This document shows positions 23,070 through 34,687 of a stretch of DNA of 64,000 bases, one piece after another. How positions within the stretch are numbered: position 1 is the first letter of the stretch; the number at the start of each line of letters is the position of its first letter. The stretch comes from Amblyomma americanum (taxonomy: Eukaryota; Arthropoda; Arachnida; Ixodida; Ixodidae): NCBI RefSeq assembly GCF_052857255.1, contig NC_135498.1:91644757-91708756 (forward strand), read 5' to 3'. Below the pieces are notes generated by a model. That model was not told the origin of the DNA. It did not search any database and saw only the letters and a list, made by a program, of their open reading frames with translations. A program made the translations under genes and the position numbers.

Positions 23070-25772
23070 CATGATAAACGCCCCTCTCTTTGAACTTTGA
23101 AGCCTTCCCAGTTATCTTATCTCCCCCTTTCACCCAAACCGGTCCAGTCGCTGTCATTTGTAGAAAACCGTCGTGCCCCGATTCCCCCAGCCTTCTTGTC
23201 ACCTTCGTTCCCGGAATTTTTCTGCATTGCTTGAATTTTCGTGCAAATCTGCAGCAGTGCATTGCATGCTTTGCTGCAGCTTTGTGCTGTCTAATGCTTG
23301 CTCTCATACTGCGGTTTTGGATGGCGCGTCCTTTTGTATGTTGCAGCTCTTTCTTCTTTTTTCCCCTGCTTCGAAGTCGAATCAATAACCTTTACTTTTT
23401 TAACGGTAATTGCAACTGGTAACTAAACCAAGTATCCTCTGCATTATAGTCGAATGCAACTCACGGCACAGCTGCATATACTAGTCGAAATATAGAATGG
23501 CGTCTACCGGTTATTATGGTGTCGCGGTTAATTTAATTTTACGGAGGCAAGCCCTTGGTATCAGCCGTAATGACATGAGAAAAGGTGAACGCCGTTTACA
23601 GGGTGCGCCCATTGAGGAGCATTTGCACTGCACTGTTGAGTTGCATCTGACTTTAGGCATTTATGTTTATGCCGCTGAAAATATAATCTCACACTTGATC
23701 GTGACGCTTGTTCTAAGAGGTAATAAATATCCTTCAGGGAAATTTTATTTAAGGTCGTCTGTTTTTTTATCCGGAAAAAATGACGAAAACTCCCCGCTAC
23801 TTTTCAAATTCCAAAAGGCTTCAACAAGCAACCAAAGAAAACTTACCCATACAGTATGCGAAAATCATCTCTCGAAGTCGTAGTAGGAAGCGACCAATAC
23901 TAGATAAAAGTTTTGCCGTCAAATTCATGTTCCTCCATGTTCGATTATAGACATGGTAACTGGTGCTTTGATTGCGTAAATTTTTCAGCAATATATGCGA
24001 TTTCCTTTTTTTTTTGCTGCGAAATTACAGAAGCCAAAAAGTCAATTTGGAGAAGATTTACGTCCAACATAATATTACGCTGTGTCTGTTCGCGTATCCA
24101 AACTTGCAATTTTTCGGAATCGCAAAACAGGCGTTTTCCACGTACTGTGATATATACTTTGAAAAAAATTCGCCGTATCTATTAAATTTGAAGCTCATTG
24201 CTTTCTGTCGACCCATTTTTTCATCGCATGTAAAAAATTTCTTCAGATCAAAAATATTCAACGGACTTATCATCCTTGTCCTAATACACATGGGTTTTAT
24301 TGACAGCATGTCCTGGAAACTTTCAACCCGGCATAAAAGCAATAATAGTTTTTGTGTAACAAGTAGCCACCACTACCGCAGTTCCTGGCTTAAGTGCCTT
24401 GATTTTACATTCAATTTATTTTTGTGCTGCTGTTACTTTCCTGCCTTTTCGTTTTTTATTATATGCTTTGTTTGTTTGGTAAACAACAGCTGACAGCTTC
24501 GCGGTGCAGAGGCAAGATTCGGCGCTTTTAGTAATGCATGTGGCGAGCAGGACCAGGTAGACTGACGACAAGATATGAGTTACTTTTCTCAGATGTTTTA
24601 TTAGGTGCATTAGTTGTAGGCTAATCAGGTTAAGTGAATGCCATAGGGAGAAGGATTTAGTTTATTGTTCTAGCAGCCAGGGTATTCGAACCGACAGATT
24701 TTCAGCCCTTATTCAGGTGTCGTTCAATTGGAAAGGAAGAGAATATCGTGACTGAAAGTTATTCATTTTCCTGGAGGCCGGCTTTTGCCGTGAAGAGAAT
24801 TTTTCTGAGACGTGTTTGCACGCGGTGTTTCAGCCTGCCCGCATTTTGATTATTGTGGCTATATTAACTATCAAGTGTGATATATTATGGTCAAGGAACC
24901 TAGAATTAGATGCTGGGATTATGAGCGGGTTAATAAACATAAAAGAGCCGTAATTTGATCAGTAGCGGCGGCAGGAGAGGATGGTTTTATGTGCAGCTGA
25001 TGTGCATAAGTGCACGACTGGACATGGTTGACAGAGAAAACGCCACGCGGCAGAGTCACCAGAAATTCCCCGGAAGGAGAGATCGAGGTAGATGTACTGC
25101 AGGAAACCGGAAAAACCCGGGGAAAGGTTGGCGGAAAAGGATGAGTAAATGGCTACCACAGCCATTGTAGACAACAATGACCGACCTACGAGCGCAGACC
25201 ACATGGATGAGACCTGCGCTGGTGTGGGCACCGAAGGTAAAGAAGTAGCTCAAGATCGCTTGAAAAGGATCAGCTATTCATATATGGCACATAAAATACC
25301 AGGAAGGGATAAAGAAAAGGGGAGAAAGTAAATCACAGAAAGCAGGCCATGGTCAGAGCAAGCTTTGGAAACAGGACCAAAACGCCTGACTGATAACAGC
25401 CAGCAGACACCGAAATTTAGTATAGGGAGTCAGAAACCAGATGCTTATTGCCGGTGACTGGAACATGACTTGGTGCGCAGAATCAACAACAGAGCCAGTA
25501 AAGGATGTGGTCAGTATCCGACGGGTCAGTATCGGTCGATTCGCACTGGCGAGCCGCGGAAGTCGTGCGGCAAGTTTAAATCGATCCGCTACGCTACATC
25601 CGTGCTGTAATCTGTAATTGACCGAAATCGGTAATGCAATGTTTCAACTCGCCATAGCTTATCCTCCTTAATGAAGATGAAAAGCCAACTGACAAAGAAC
25701 GTGGCAGGGCGTAATCTGGAAATCGTAGCAGCAGGACTGAAAGGTGTCCTCAACGGCAACGCCGAACACGCG
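23070..25772. other. No gene recognised
   Basis: A 128-codon frame at 23,497-23,883 (MASTGYYGVAVNLILRRQ) differs from its unit 2 version (49,485-49,871) at about 12 bases, of which about 11 change the residue, so it is not maintained as protein. A fragment reading MLIAGDWNMTW near 25,441 hints at a decayed LINE endonuclease but is too short to call. Confidence 0.4.
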
Positions 25773-26445
25773 GGTGAAAGTTGAACCTAACCGCACGATG
25801 CGTCCGGTTCGCGTGCGGTGCATCATGCGTGTGGTGTGTGTGGTGCTCCACCAGCCGAAAGACTGCAACCGGGACGGTGCTAGTAGTGCCCTTCTCCACC
25901 TCTCCAACGGGGCTGCCTGGGCGGACGGGCAGAGGACCCGGGGCTGCCACTCCACCTTTGTGACGTTTGAAACTAGGAGGCAGCGGCGCTGCCAACACTG
26001 TGGAGAGAATTGTAAACTACTGTTGTCCTCTCTACTCTCCTCTAAGAGTGGCCTGCTCTCAGAATTCTCAGCGCACGATCTCTCACTTGACGGCTGCTCG
26101 CGGATGGACTGCGAAGTTGAGGGTGTGAACATCCTGGCCGCGACTGAGTGGTGGATGGTTCGACGCGTGCCGTATTTTTTTTGTTTTTGATAGCAAATGT
26201 CCCGGTAGTGCTCGGCGAGAACAAATTAGATGCCTTTTTGCATGCCAATTTCGAGGTGTTGCGCAATCGAGTAGGACTTATTGGTAGCAGGTCACAGGAG
26301 CAATACTAATGATCATCCTCGTTCCTGGTCACGTCCATTGCAGCACGAAGACCTCCTTCACAAATTCTCAGCAATTACGCGGCGTCAGCTACGCCCACGC
26401 AATGCCAGCAGAGTTTCTTTCGTCATCTGACCTAACTCCCTCCAG

Positions 26446-27728
26446 GCTTCAGCTAAGCTTCCCTTCGCTCCCCACTGCTGTGGCATTTGCCCTGGGAATT
26501 CTCGGCGCTAAATTTTGATGTCGATATAGCAACTTCTGCGAAACCTTGGCCGGAACAGTTCTGAAGCACGATTGTGTAACACACGCTTGACTACGCTTCC
26601 ATTGCTCAGGTCAAGCGTTACCCGATGAGCAGCTTTGCATGTCCGGAAATGATTCGCGTTGTCCGCTAAGTGCGTGAATGGATTAATACACGTGTCAAAG
26701 GCCCGACTGCCCCGCACCGCTCCTTCCCAAGCGCAAAAAAAAAAATGCCAGGTTTAAACTTGGTTAAACCTATTATAGTATGAAATCATTGCCAAGGTCA
26801 AATTTCGGCAATGACCCGGGACAAATCTAGTCTTCGCCACCGTGTCGGGAACGCTCAGTTATGGTTTTTTTCAAATCTGCCAATGTCAATTGTCGGGGGT
26901 GGGTAGGCAATATTCTGGGACTATCCTGGGCCAAATATCGAGATTTTTTATAACGTTATTTATTACCTCAGGGCATAACAGGAGTTGTGAAGGTAGAAAG
27001 AAAAGAGTGGGTGGGTGTTAAATGAAGGAGAAAAGGTGGGCAGATCTAATGAAGGCGACGAGGGAGCGGTGTTGTAGCCCCTGCGTCCAAGCAATATATG
27101 AGGACGGCTCAGCTGTACTGATTTCTGTGTATACGGTGCGCCGCATTGTTCAGGATGCAGTCTTTGCTGAGCGGTGACGGGCGACGCCTTGTGCGAAGAG
27201 TACTTCAAGTCCAAAATTTTCCATGATACATGTGCAGCAGCGCGGATGCACGGCAGCAGAAGACGGCGTGATATCAGTCAAATATGGCGGAACGTTGCAG
27301 TCGCGTTGCGAAGCCACTGCTCGTGGCATACTAAACGACGCCTTGCGAACAGCATCCCTGCCATCCCTGCATCCCTGGTCGCAGATACTGAACATACTTT
27401 CAAAACAGCCGCTGAGTCGAGCCAAATGGGCCCAAAAAGTGGTTTTAACTTGCTTAAAGGGCAAACTTCGGGGGTGGATGGAAGAAATTTTTGTGGTTGT
27501 CCGAGAGAAATTTGGAGGTCACCATCGTGTTGGGCACGGTTAATTATGGCTGGACATAGATTGTGGTCGAAATCGCCCGAGGTAAATTTTGGGGGGCGGG
27601 TGGCCAAATTTTAGGGGCGGGCCCAGCCAAATGTGAAGGCCACTATTGTCAAAGGCGCGCTTAATTATGGCCGGACATTGATTTTGGTGCTAATCGGACA
27701 AGGTCAAATTTCGGGGGTGGAAAAATTT
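26446..27728. repeat. Repeat A, copy 1, unit 2
   Basis: As at 673-2,062, but missing ~110 bp near 27,460, about one period of the internal tandem motif. Keeps the uninterrupted ctcagggc site at about 26,968. Confidence 0.75.
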
Positions 27729-28034
27729 AAAATTGGTGTTTGAGGAAACGAAATGGCGCAGTAACAGTCCCACATATCACGGTGTAACTCCGAACCAGGC
27801 CGTGATGGAATTAATAAAAGAGGGAGTGCAAGAATAAAGGAAGAAAGAGGCGCCGTGGTGGAGGGCTTCACAATAAGTCCGACCATCTGGGGTTATTTAA
27901 CGTGCACTGACACCGCGCAGCGCACGGGCGCCTTTTGCGTTTCGCATCCATCGAAACGCGGCCGCCACGGTCCTGTTCGATCCCGGTAATCCGGCTCAGT
28001 AGCCGAGCGCTCTAACCACTGAGCCACCGCGGCG
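27729..28034 (-). mobile_element. tRNA-derived SINE, minus strand, unit 2
   Basis: Orthologous position to 2,063-2,368; the head is at the right-hand end. Confidence 0.8.
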
Positions 28035-28170
28035 AGTCGGGAACGGGGGTTGGGTGGGCCAAATTTTGAGGTGGCCCAGAGCAAATTTGGAGGGCACAAT
28101 AGTGTTGGGCGCGATCTCGGGGGCGGCCAGACCAAACTTGGAGGTGTCTGTGTTTCATGTTTTTTACCGC

Positions 28171-28341
28171 TGGAGGTCGAAATTATTCCGGAGCCCTCCA
28201 TTACGGTACCTGTATCCTCCTTTCTTCTTTCACTCCCTCCTTTATCCATTCCCTTACGGCGCGGTTCTGATGTCCACCGAGATACGTGAGAAAGTTACTG
28301 CGCCATTTCCTTTCCCCAATAACCAATTATTATTATTATGC
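28171..28341 (+). mobile_element. SINE 3' fragment, unit 2
   Basis: Same headless body as 2,495-2,673, starting ggaggtcgaaattattccgg and ending in (ATT)n. Confidence 0.7.
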
Positions 28342-28707
28342 TTCTTTTAAACTTAAAATTAAGCTGAAACGGTTTATAAATCGCAAGAAACGCTGTGGTT
28401 GGGAAGAAGGGACGTTGGTAATCATATGTGTGAACTTTTTCCCAATTCTTTCCGCAAAGAGAGCAGCAGTCGCTTCTTAAAGACCCGCCGCCGGCACGCC
28501 CTCGTTGCTTCCGGAAGCGTGGGGTGGGGGGACGGACGAGAGGGAGAGACTGGCGGAAGCGACGCTATCCACGGAGAGTCGGCCGGCCGTCCGGCTGCGC
28601 TTGCTTCGCTGCAGCCCGCGCTTTGGGGAACCACAGATCAACGTAATCTTCTGCCAGTGCCATTTACTTTCTCTCCTTCGGGCGTTCCCTGTAATGCTTG
28701 AAGCCTG

Positions 28708-28715
28708 TATATAAA
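28708..28715 (+). promoter_or_regulatory. TATA-like element, unit 2
   Basis: TATATAAA, as at 3,036. Confidence 0.45.
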
Positions 28716-28820
28716 CCATTTTGGCATGGTACTTCTTTCGAACAGCGCTCAGCACACAGCTTGGTAGAATCCTTCGGTTGTTCTCCCCAGCCTGTAGCAC
28801 GTTCGCCAGACAATCTGGCG

Positions 28821-28921
28821 GTAAGCAACATACCGAAACTGCCAACACAAAATATGTGCATCATTATTTCTCTTTTCGTTATATTACTTTCTTACTTGTT
28901 TGTACTCTTTGTCTTTTCCAG
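28821..28921 (+). other. Intron-like segment with intact splice signals
   Basis: 101 bp from a gtaagc donor after tctggcg to an acceptor with the pyrimidine-rich approach cttgtttgtactctttgtc and ending ccag. Lies ~105 bp downstream of the TATA-like element. No ATG-initiated frame crosses the junction, so it may be a 5' UTR intron or part of a retroelement leader. Confidence 0.4.
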
Positions 28922-28929
28922 CTGGTTCG

Positions 28930-29804
28930 CATCCATGCTGAGCCAAGTTCACTTCCTGTACAGTCTTCGACGCAGAAGGTCTTGAACTCCTTTCAGCTTG
29001 TTACGCACTGTATGCCTTTTTGCTTTTTTCTGATTGCTTGCACCTCATGGCATCACAAGCAATTTTCTTAATCTTTCATCAGCCTGCAGCACACGCAGCT
29101 GCACCTAAATGAACAAAAAAGAGATTATATAAGCCTAGTATATTTGAGCAAAGCAAATATTTGCATTCATGAGCGTATGGTCATGGCTGACGATCGACAA
29201 TGGCGCCAGAAATCATGCTAATTTGTCCTTGAGTCAGAACGGCAAAATTGTCGAGCCGCGTTACGCATACATGTATATCATCCACAAGTAATGCTGCTGG
29301 TTATCTCGATAAGCAACAGCAGCAACTATATCTCGCAGCACGCTAGTTTTCATAAGCAGCACTGCGAGCTCCGAAATGCAGCCATAATTATTGTTCAAAA
29401 ATGTGTTCAGCATGCAAAAAAAGAACGCCCGGGTGTAAGTGCAGAAATTTTATGTTTGAACAGTAGCCCGAACAAGCGACCGAAGTAAAGCGCACACGGG
29501 AGCTTCCTCCCGGTCGCCTCGTCTCTTCGCGCTGCAGTACAGCAGTGCATCCACTCCAACTCATCCAGTTTGGCATTCTTTTGTAGTTCTAAAAGGCCTT
29601 CGGGAGTAATAAGGCAAGTAACTATAGATGAATGAACAAACAAATGCTTTACCTCGCGCGACTCGTGCAAGTGTACTGGTGATCTGATTTAGATAATGTT
29701 TACAGGCAGTACAAGAAGTTGGTCAACAGAAAAAAAAACAGCGAAAGAAAGAGGCAGGGCCATGAGAAGACACACACAGACTGTCGCCGGAAAGAAGTTG
29801 GTAC
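28930..29804. other. No gene recognised
   Basis: Counterpart of 3,250-4,125; nothing recognised. Confidence 0.35.
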
Positions 29805-30123
29805 CCCGCCGGTGGCTCAGTGGTTAGAGCGCTCGGCTACTGATCCGGAGTTCCCGGGTTCGAACCCGACCGCGGCGGCTGCGTTTTTAGGGAGGAAAAA
29901 CGCTAAGGCGCCCGTGTGCTGTGCGATGTCAGTGCACGTTAAAGATCCTCAGGTGGTCGAAATTATTCCGGAGTGCTCCACTACGGCACCTCATTCTTCC
30001 TTTCTTCTTTCACTCCCTCCTTATCTCTTCCCTTACGGCGCGGTTCAGGTGTCCAACGATATATGAGACAGATACTGCGCCATTTCCTTTCCCCCAAAAC
30101 CAATTAATAAATAATAATAATAA
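29805..30123 (+). mobile_element. tRNA-derived SINE, plus strand, unit 2
   Basis: Same copy as 4,126-4,444, with an intact-looking A box (gtggctcagtggttagagcg) and B box (ggttcgaaccc). Confidence 0.85.
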
Positions 30124-30749
30124 GTTGGTGACCAGGGTTTTATGCAGCAGCTGTACACAACGACGTTTCGGCGCAATTTAGTGTTTTTTTTATTGCCACG
30201 TGGACGTGCACCTACACAAAAGATAAGCACTCGCATGCACCTACGCAAAACACACGTATCAGTCGAGGTTTGGTTTTCGTGTTACCCTGGTAGGACGCGA
30301 GAGGCACATACTGGGTTTACGAAATTTCCGGCTTGAAGCGCCGCCACGCAGTGGCTTCTCTATTACTTAGCTTCTTATTTTGGCAGTGGGACCAGTTTTC
30401 TGTTAAGTCTGTAGTTTTCAACGATTTCGGAATAGGTATGCGTGCGCTCGTCCAGGCTCCGATAGTCCGGCGGTTCCACGGTTACCCGGAAGCAGAGAAT
30501 AATGGAATGGGCTGATTACCCTGGAGTCAACGCAGATATTGATAGCAGAGAAAGCTGGGAAGGCCTCCTGCGCAGAGAAGAACCCGTTCGGCAGAAACAA
30601 GCCAATCCACCTGGCGGCTGAGTCCGCGAAGAGATCAAATCTCTTCGTTAGCCTTTAGTCATGGAAGCTCCGGCCCCCGCCCTTCAGGCCTGTGTGGCGG
30701 GGACGGTGAGTAGTAAGGGGTCTCTATTTCCAGTGGAAATAAAAGCTGT
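30124..30749. other. No gene recognised
   Basis: Counterpart of 4,445-5,071. The hairpin is at 30,627-30,647, where only the loop has changed. Confidence 0.35.
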
Positions 30750-31176
30750 CATCCATTCATCCACCCATCCACCCACCCATCCATCCATCCATCCATCCAT
30801 CCATCCATCCATCCATCCATCCATCCATCCATCCATCCATCCATCCATCCATCCATCCATCCATCCATGCATCCGTCCATACGTCCATCCATCCATTCAT
30901 CCTTCCATCCACCCATCGATGCATCCGTCCGTCCGTCCGTCCATCCATCCATCCATCCATCCATCCATCCATCCATCCATCCATCCATCCATCCATCCAT
31001 CCATCCATCCATCCATTCATCCATCCATTCATCCATCCATCCATCCATCCATCCATCCATCCATCCATCCATCCATCCATCCATCCATCCATACACCCAT
31101 CGATGCATCTGTCCGTCCGTCCATCCATCCATCCATCCATCCATCCATCCATCCATCCATCCATCCATCCATCCAT

Positions 31177-31212
<36 letters not shown>

Positions 31213-31456
31213 CCATCCATCCATCCATCCATCCATCCATCCATCCATCCATCCATCCATCCATCCATCCATCCATCCATCCATCCATCCATCCATCCAT
31301 CCATCCATCCATCCATACACCCATCGATGCATCTGTCCGTCCATCCATCCATCCATCCATCCATCCATCCATCCATCCATCCATCCATCCATCCATCCAT
31401 CCATCCATCCATCCATCCATCCATCCATCCATCCATCACCCCATCCATCCATCCAG
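30750..31456. repeat. ATCC array with higher-order blocks, unit 2
   Basis: 707 bp. A variant block atacacccatcgatgcatct recurs at 31,091 and 31,315 (224 bp apart), and a related variant occurs at 30,909, so a ~224 bp block has itself been duplicated. Confidence 0.97.
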
Positions 31457-32283
31457 TCGTGATTTCCAACACGTGAAAATGTCGCGACTTGGTCTTCGCT
31501 GCCGGCGCACTCCTCGGCGCCGTTGGTTCCGCCGTTTTCTGAAGCTGCTGATGGCTCGAACATGCATGGTGAAAGCCGAAATTCTTCAATACTGCTTGAA
31601 TTATCCATGATTTCCAAAACGTAGTCCTTAAAAGGCAGCTGAAGCAACACGCTACGCAGCAACGCCATCGGTGTCGGCCGGAGTTCCCCGTGTATGACGT
31701 CACGTCAGTCCCGGCCAATCGCGGGCAAGAGCGGCGTTAGCTCGGCGCCCTGAGGCGATGGGGCGATGGGGCTTGTTTTCTTCTAAAAAAAAAACAGCTT
31801 TTTGCGTTTATTTTCGCTCTTTTTGAATGAGTGATTGGTTTTCAGCGGACTAAATGCCCTAAAATGATGTAGTGAATTCGTTTTTTTTTTCAAAAAGTAC
31901 TTCACCTTTCCTTTAACATGACGTCACTGTTGCTAGGTGTTGGCGCAAGAAAAGTCGGACGGACAAGGTTCTTGGCCGGTGTTGGTAAGTGTGCGTGCGC
32001 TTTCGCGCCAATAAGAAAGTTAGCGTCACGGGCGCTGCCACCTATGTTCTGGACTGGTTCTTCTTGTGTTTTTCGAGCGCTGGCCAATATTTAAAACGAA
32101 AGAACTTTTCGGCCCCGCTACGAGGGCCTTGTTCACAATATAGGAATGAAAGTGAAGGCTGATGGCGAAAAACACAGCACAAACTAGACGGACGCACAAG
32201 AGCATGAAGGCACCACACGTGCTAATTGTTGTATGGAAAGGTCTAGGAGATATATACAGAGAAACCACCGCAAACTGTGCACA
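31457..32283. other. No gene recognised
   Basis: Counterpart of 5,475-6,294, with the same short frame and ggtaagtg motif near 31,985. Confidence 0.3.
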
Positions 32284-32682
32284 TCACGACTGCGTGAAGA
32301 CAACTTGAAACGCATACAGGGTTTCTCGTAAAAGCATACTATCCAGGAGCACATGGGAGTAACGGAGTTCTTTATCTGAGGGCCTCCAAATGCTGATTGA
32401 GGCACTAGTTTTTCCTGCTGAATATATTTTCATTAACTCACAAGTCACCTGGTCCTTATGACGGAACAGAATAGTGGTGCTCGGTAAGTGTGGCAAATAT
32501 CCACATTTCCGGCATTGCAATGGAAGACGGTAAAGAGAGTCAGCTGTTGAGTGGTGCTTGCTACGCAGCGCGTCTAGCACATCCTCAAGAAATTTTAGCC
32601 AGTTGTAACGACTACAAGACGGGGTGTTAATCTTGCCGAGACGCCTTCCAGCCGTCGAGAAGTTGGGTTGGTGTTCAGTCAA
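32284..32682 (-). pseudogene. Penelope-like GIY-YIG remnant, unit 2
   Basis: Longest version of the fragment (132 codons from a non-ATG start). Conserved segments EHQPNF, LPLQCRKCG, LFRHKDQVTCELMK and RPSDKELRYS are in the same order as at 6,295-6,690. Confidence 0.5.
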
Positions 32683-33391
32683 AAAAAGCTTTTTGTAGAG
32701 GAAGGGATTCTGTTTTTGAGATTTCTAAAATGTGTCTTGCAAGATGTCTCGTAGATTTAAAAAAATGGCGCATTAGCTGAGCTGAGCTACAAGATTTGTC
32801 ATGATGTTTCGAAATGTTCTTGAAGCAGCTTTCAAGATAATCTGTCAAGACATCTGAAATACATTACTGTGTCCGGGCTTGTTGAGACGTATATGACGCA
32901 GCTTATCTTGCCGAGACAGCTAGATTATAGCCGCCCAGTAGACTGTTAAGTGAACAGTAGGTCCTCGGAAGCGTGACGCAACTCTAACCGAGATCTTTAC
33001 ACTATAAGATCGCTTCTCTTTAATTAAAACAATCAACAGTGAATTTTTTGTTTTCCAGCTCCTCATCTGATTTCAACCTCGCTCACGACGGCATAGCTGC
33101 CGTTAAATGGCTTAAACCGAAGCACGAATATAAGAGAAGATGTCCAGCTGTAAATTATTTACCAGGCGAAAGCTATTTGCTCGTGACAATCCATGTTTAC
33201 TGATGTCTTGGGCATATTAAAAATGCACAGAATAATCGTGTCCGTGCACTCCTCGCAATTCGGTGCTAGAAAACGAAGAAGACTTAGGTAAGGTGAAGAG
33301 AAAAAGAACGACTAGAACAGGAGAAAGCATTCGTTTGGAAGAAGAAGAGAAGAAGAAGAAGAAAAGCTTTCGTTCTGAAGCGAGCTTTAGG

Positions 33392-34003
33392 ATGCCCAAG
33401 ATGGATAACTATGGACTGGAAGCCGTCGTATGGGTTCAATCTGTCTGCGAAGGTCGCCAGCTTCCTGGAGCATACAACTTTTGTCTGCAGGATGAGCTGC
33501 ACCACCACACCGGCAGCGACAGCTGCCGCGGCAATCCGGGCTTCAGCTTCGACCGCGGCACTGCCGCATCCTGCAGCTGGGGACTGCCGCAGACGCTCTT
33601 TGAGGTATCCAGGGGATCGCCTTCTCCAAGAATGAGCTCTGAACGCGGCGAGCCGCTTGTCCGTGACGGATGCAGTTGGAGGGCATCTGGCTGGTCTCCG
33701 CGGCCGGGACGCAGTTTGTCAACGCCATCAGTGGGTGTCCGTGGATGCTGGCCCCCGCCGCCTACGCCGCCAGGATTTCCTGATGGACGAGACTCTTGCG
33801 AGGACCTCAGGCATCGGCTTCCAGCCGCCGATGCAGGCCGCTTGACTTTGATCGGGCGCAAGGCAACACAGGCGGGAGCCCACAATAAAATCGCAGTGAG
33901 TCAGAGATTTCTCAGAGATCTTTTTGCCGGAGGTCAAGAGAGCTCAACCGCGATACCTCGCTGTCACAAAAGACTCGGGCAGCGAGGCCAGCGGAAAGTG
34001 TAA
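33392..34003 (+). pseudogene. GC-rich coding-like island, unit 2
   Basis: Same unidentified region as 7,394-7,993, open from ATG 33,392 to the stop at 34,003. The frame is also open upstream through a GAAGAA-rich stretch. Function unknown. Confidence 0.3.
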
Positions 34004-34023
34004 CGCAGGCCAATGACGCAAGC

Positions 34024-34566
34024 TTCAGCTAAGCTTCCCTTCGCTCCGCGCAGTGCTGCGACATTTGCCCTCGAATCTTCCCAACCATTTCTCGGCGCTA
34101 AATCTTGGTGTCGAGATGGCAACTTCGGCGCCGCCTTGGTTGTAATTGTGCTGAAGCACGATTGTGTAACCGAGCCTTGACGACGCTTCCAGTGCTGAGG
34201 TCCAGAGTGACCCGATGAGCAGTATTACATGTCCGGAAATGATTCGGGTTGGGCGCTGAGTGCTTGAATGGAGCTATACACGTGTCAAAGGCCCGACCGC
34301 CCCGCACCGCTCCTTCCCACGCGCAGAAAAAAAAAGCCTGGGTTTAAACTTGGTTAGACCTATTATACTTTGAAATTATTCCCAAGGTCAAATTCTGGCA
34401 ATGAACCCGGTCCAAATCTCGAGTCCGCCACCGCGTCAGACACGCTCATATATGGTTTCGTCCAAGTGTGCCAAGCTCAATTTTCGGGGGCGGGTAGGTA
34501 AATTTTCGGGGCTATCCTGGGCCAAATTTGGAGATTTTTTTAGAATGTTGTTTATTGCCTCAAGGC
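34024..34566. repeat. Repeat A, copy 2, left part, unit 2
   Basis: Ends with the left target duplication ctcaaggc at 34,559-34,566. Confidence 0.85.
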
Positions 34567-34687
34567 CACGGTGCAAGAATACTGAGGTGTTGACACTGCG
34601 CCCGCTGGAGCGTCCCGATTATGTTCGGCCGCGGCGGAGCGCGCCTTACAATTCGGCTGCAAGCTGACAGATGGCGCCGATGTCAGC

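Noticed and set aside
23497..23883. 128-codon ORF shared by units 1 and 2
   Set aside because: About 11 of 12 base differences alter the protein, so there is no sign of purifying selection; no motif recognised.
24680..24700. B-box-like ggttcgaatacc on the minus strand, possible tRNA or SINE
   Set aside because: No matching A box or cloverleaf at the expected distance.
25438..25480. LINE endonuclease fragment (MLIAGDWNMTW)
   Set aside because: Too short and isolated to support as a feature.
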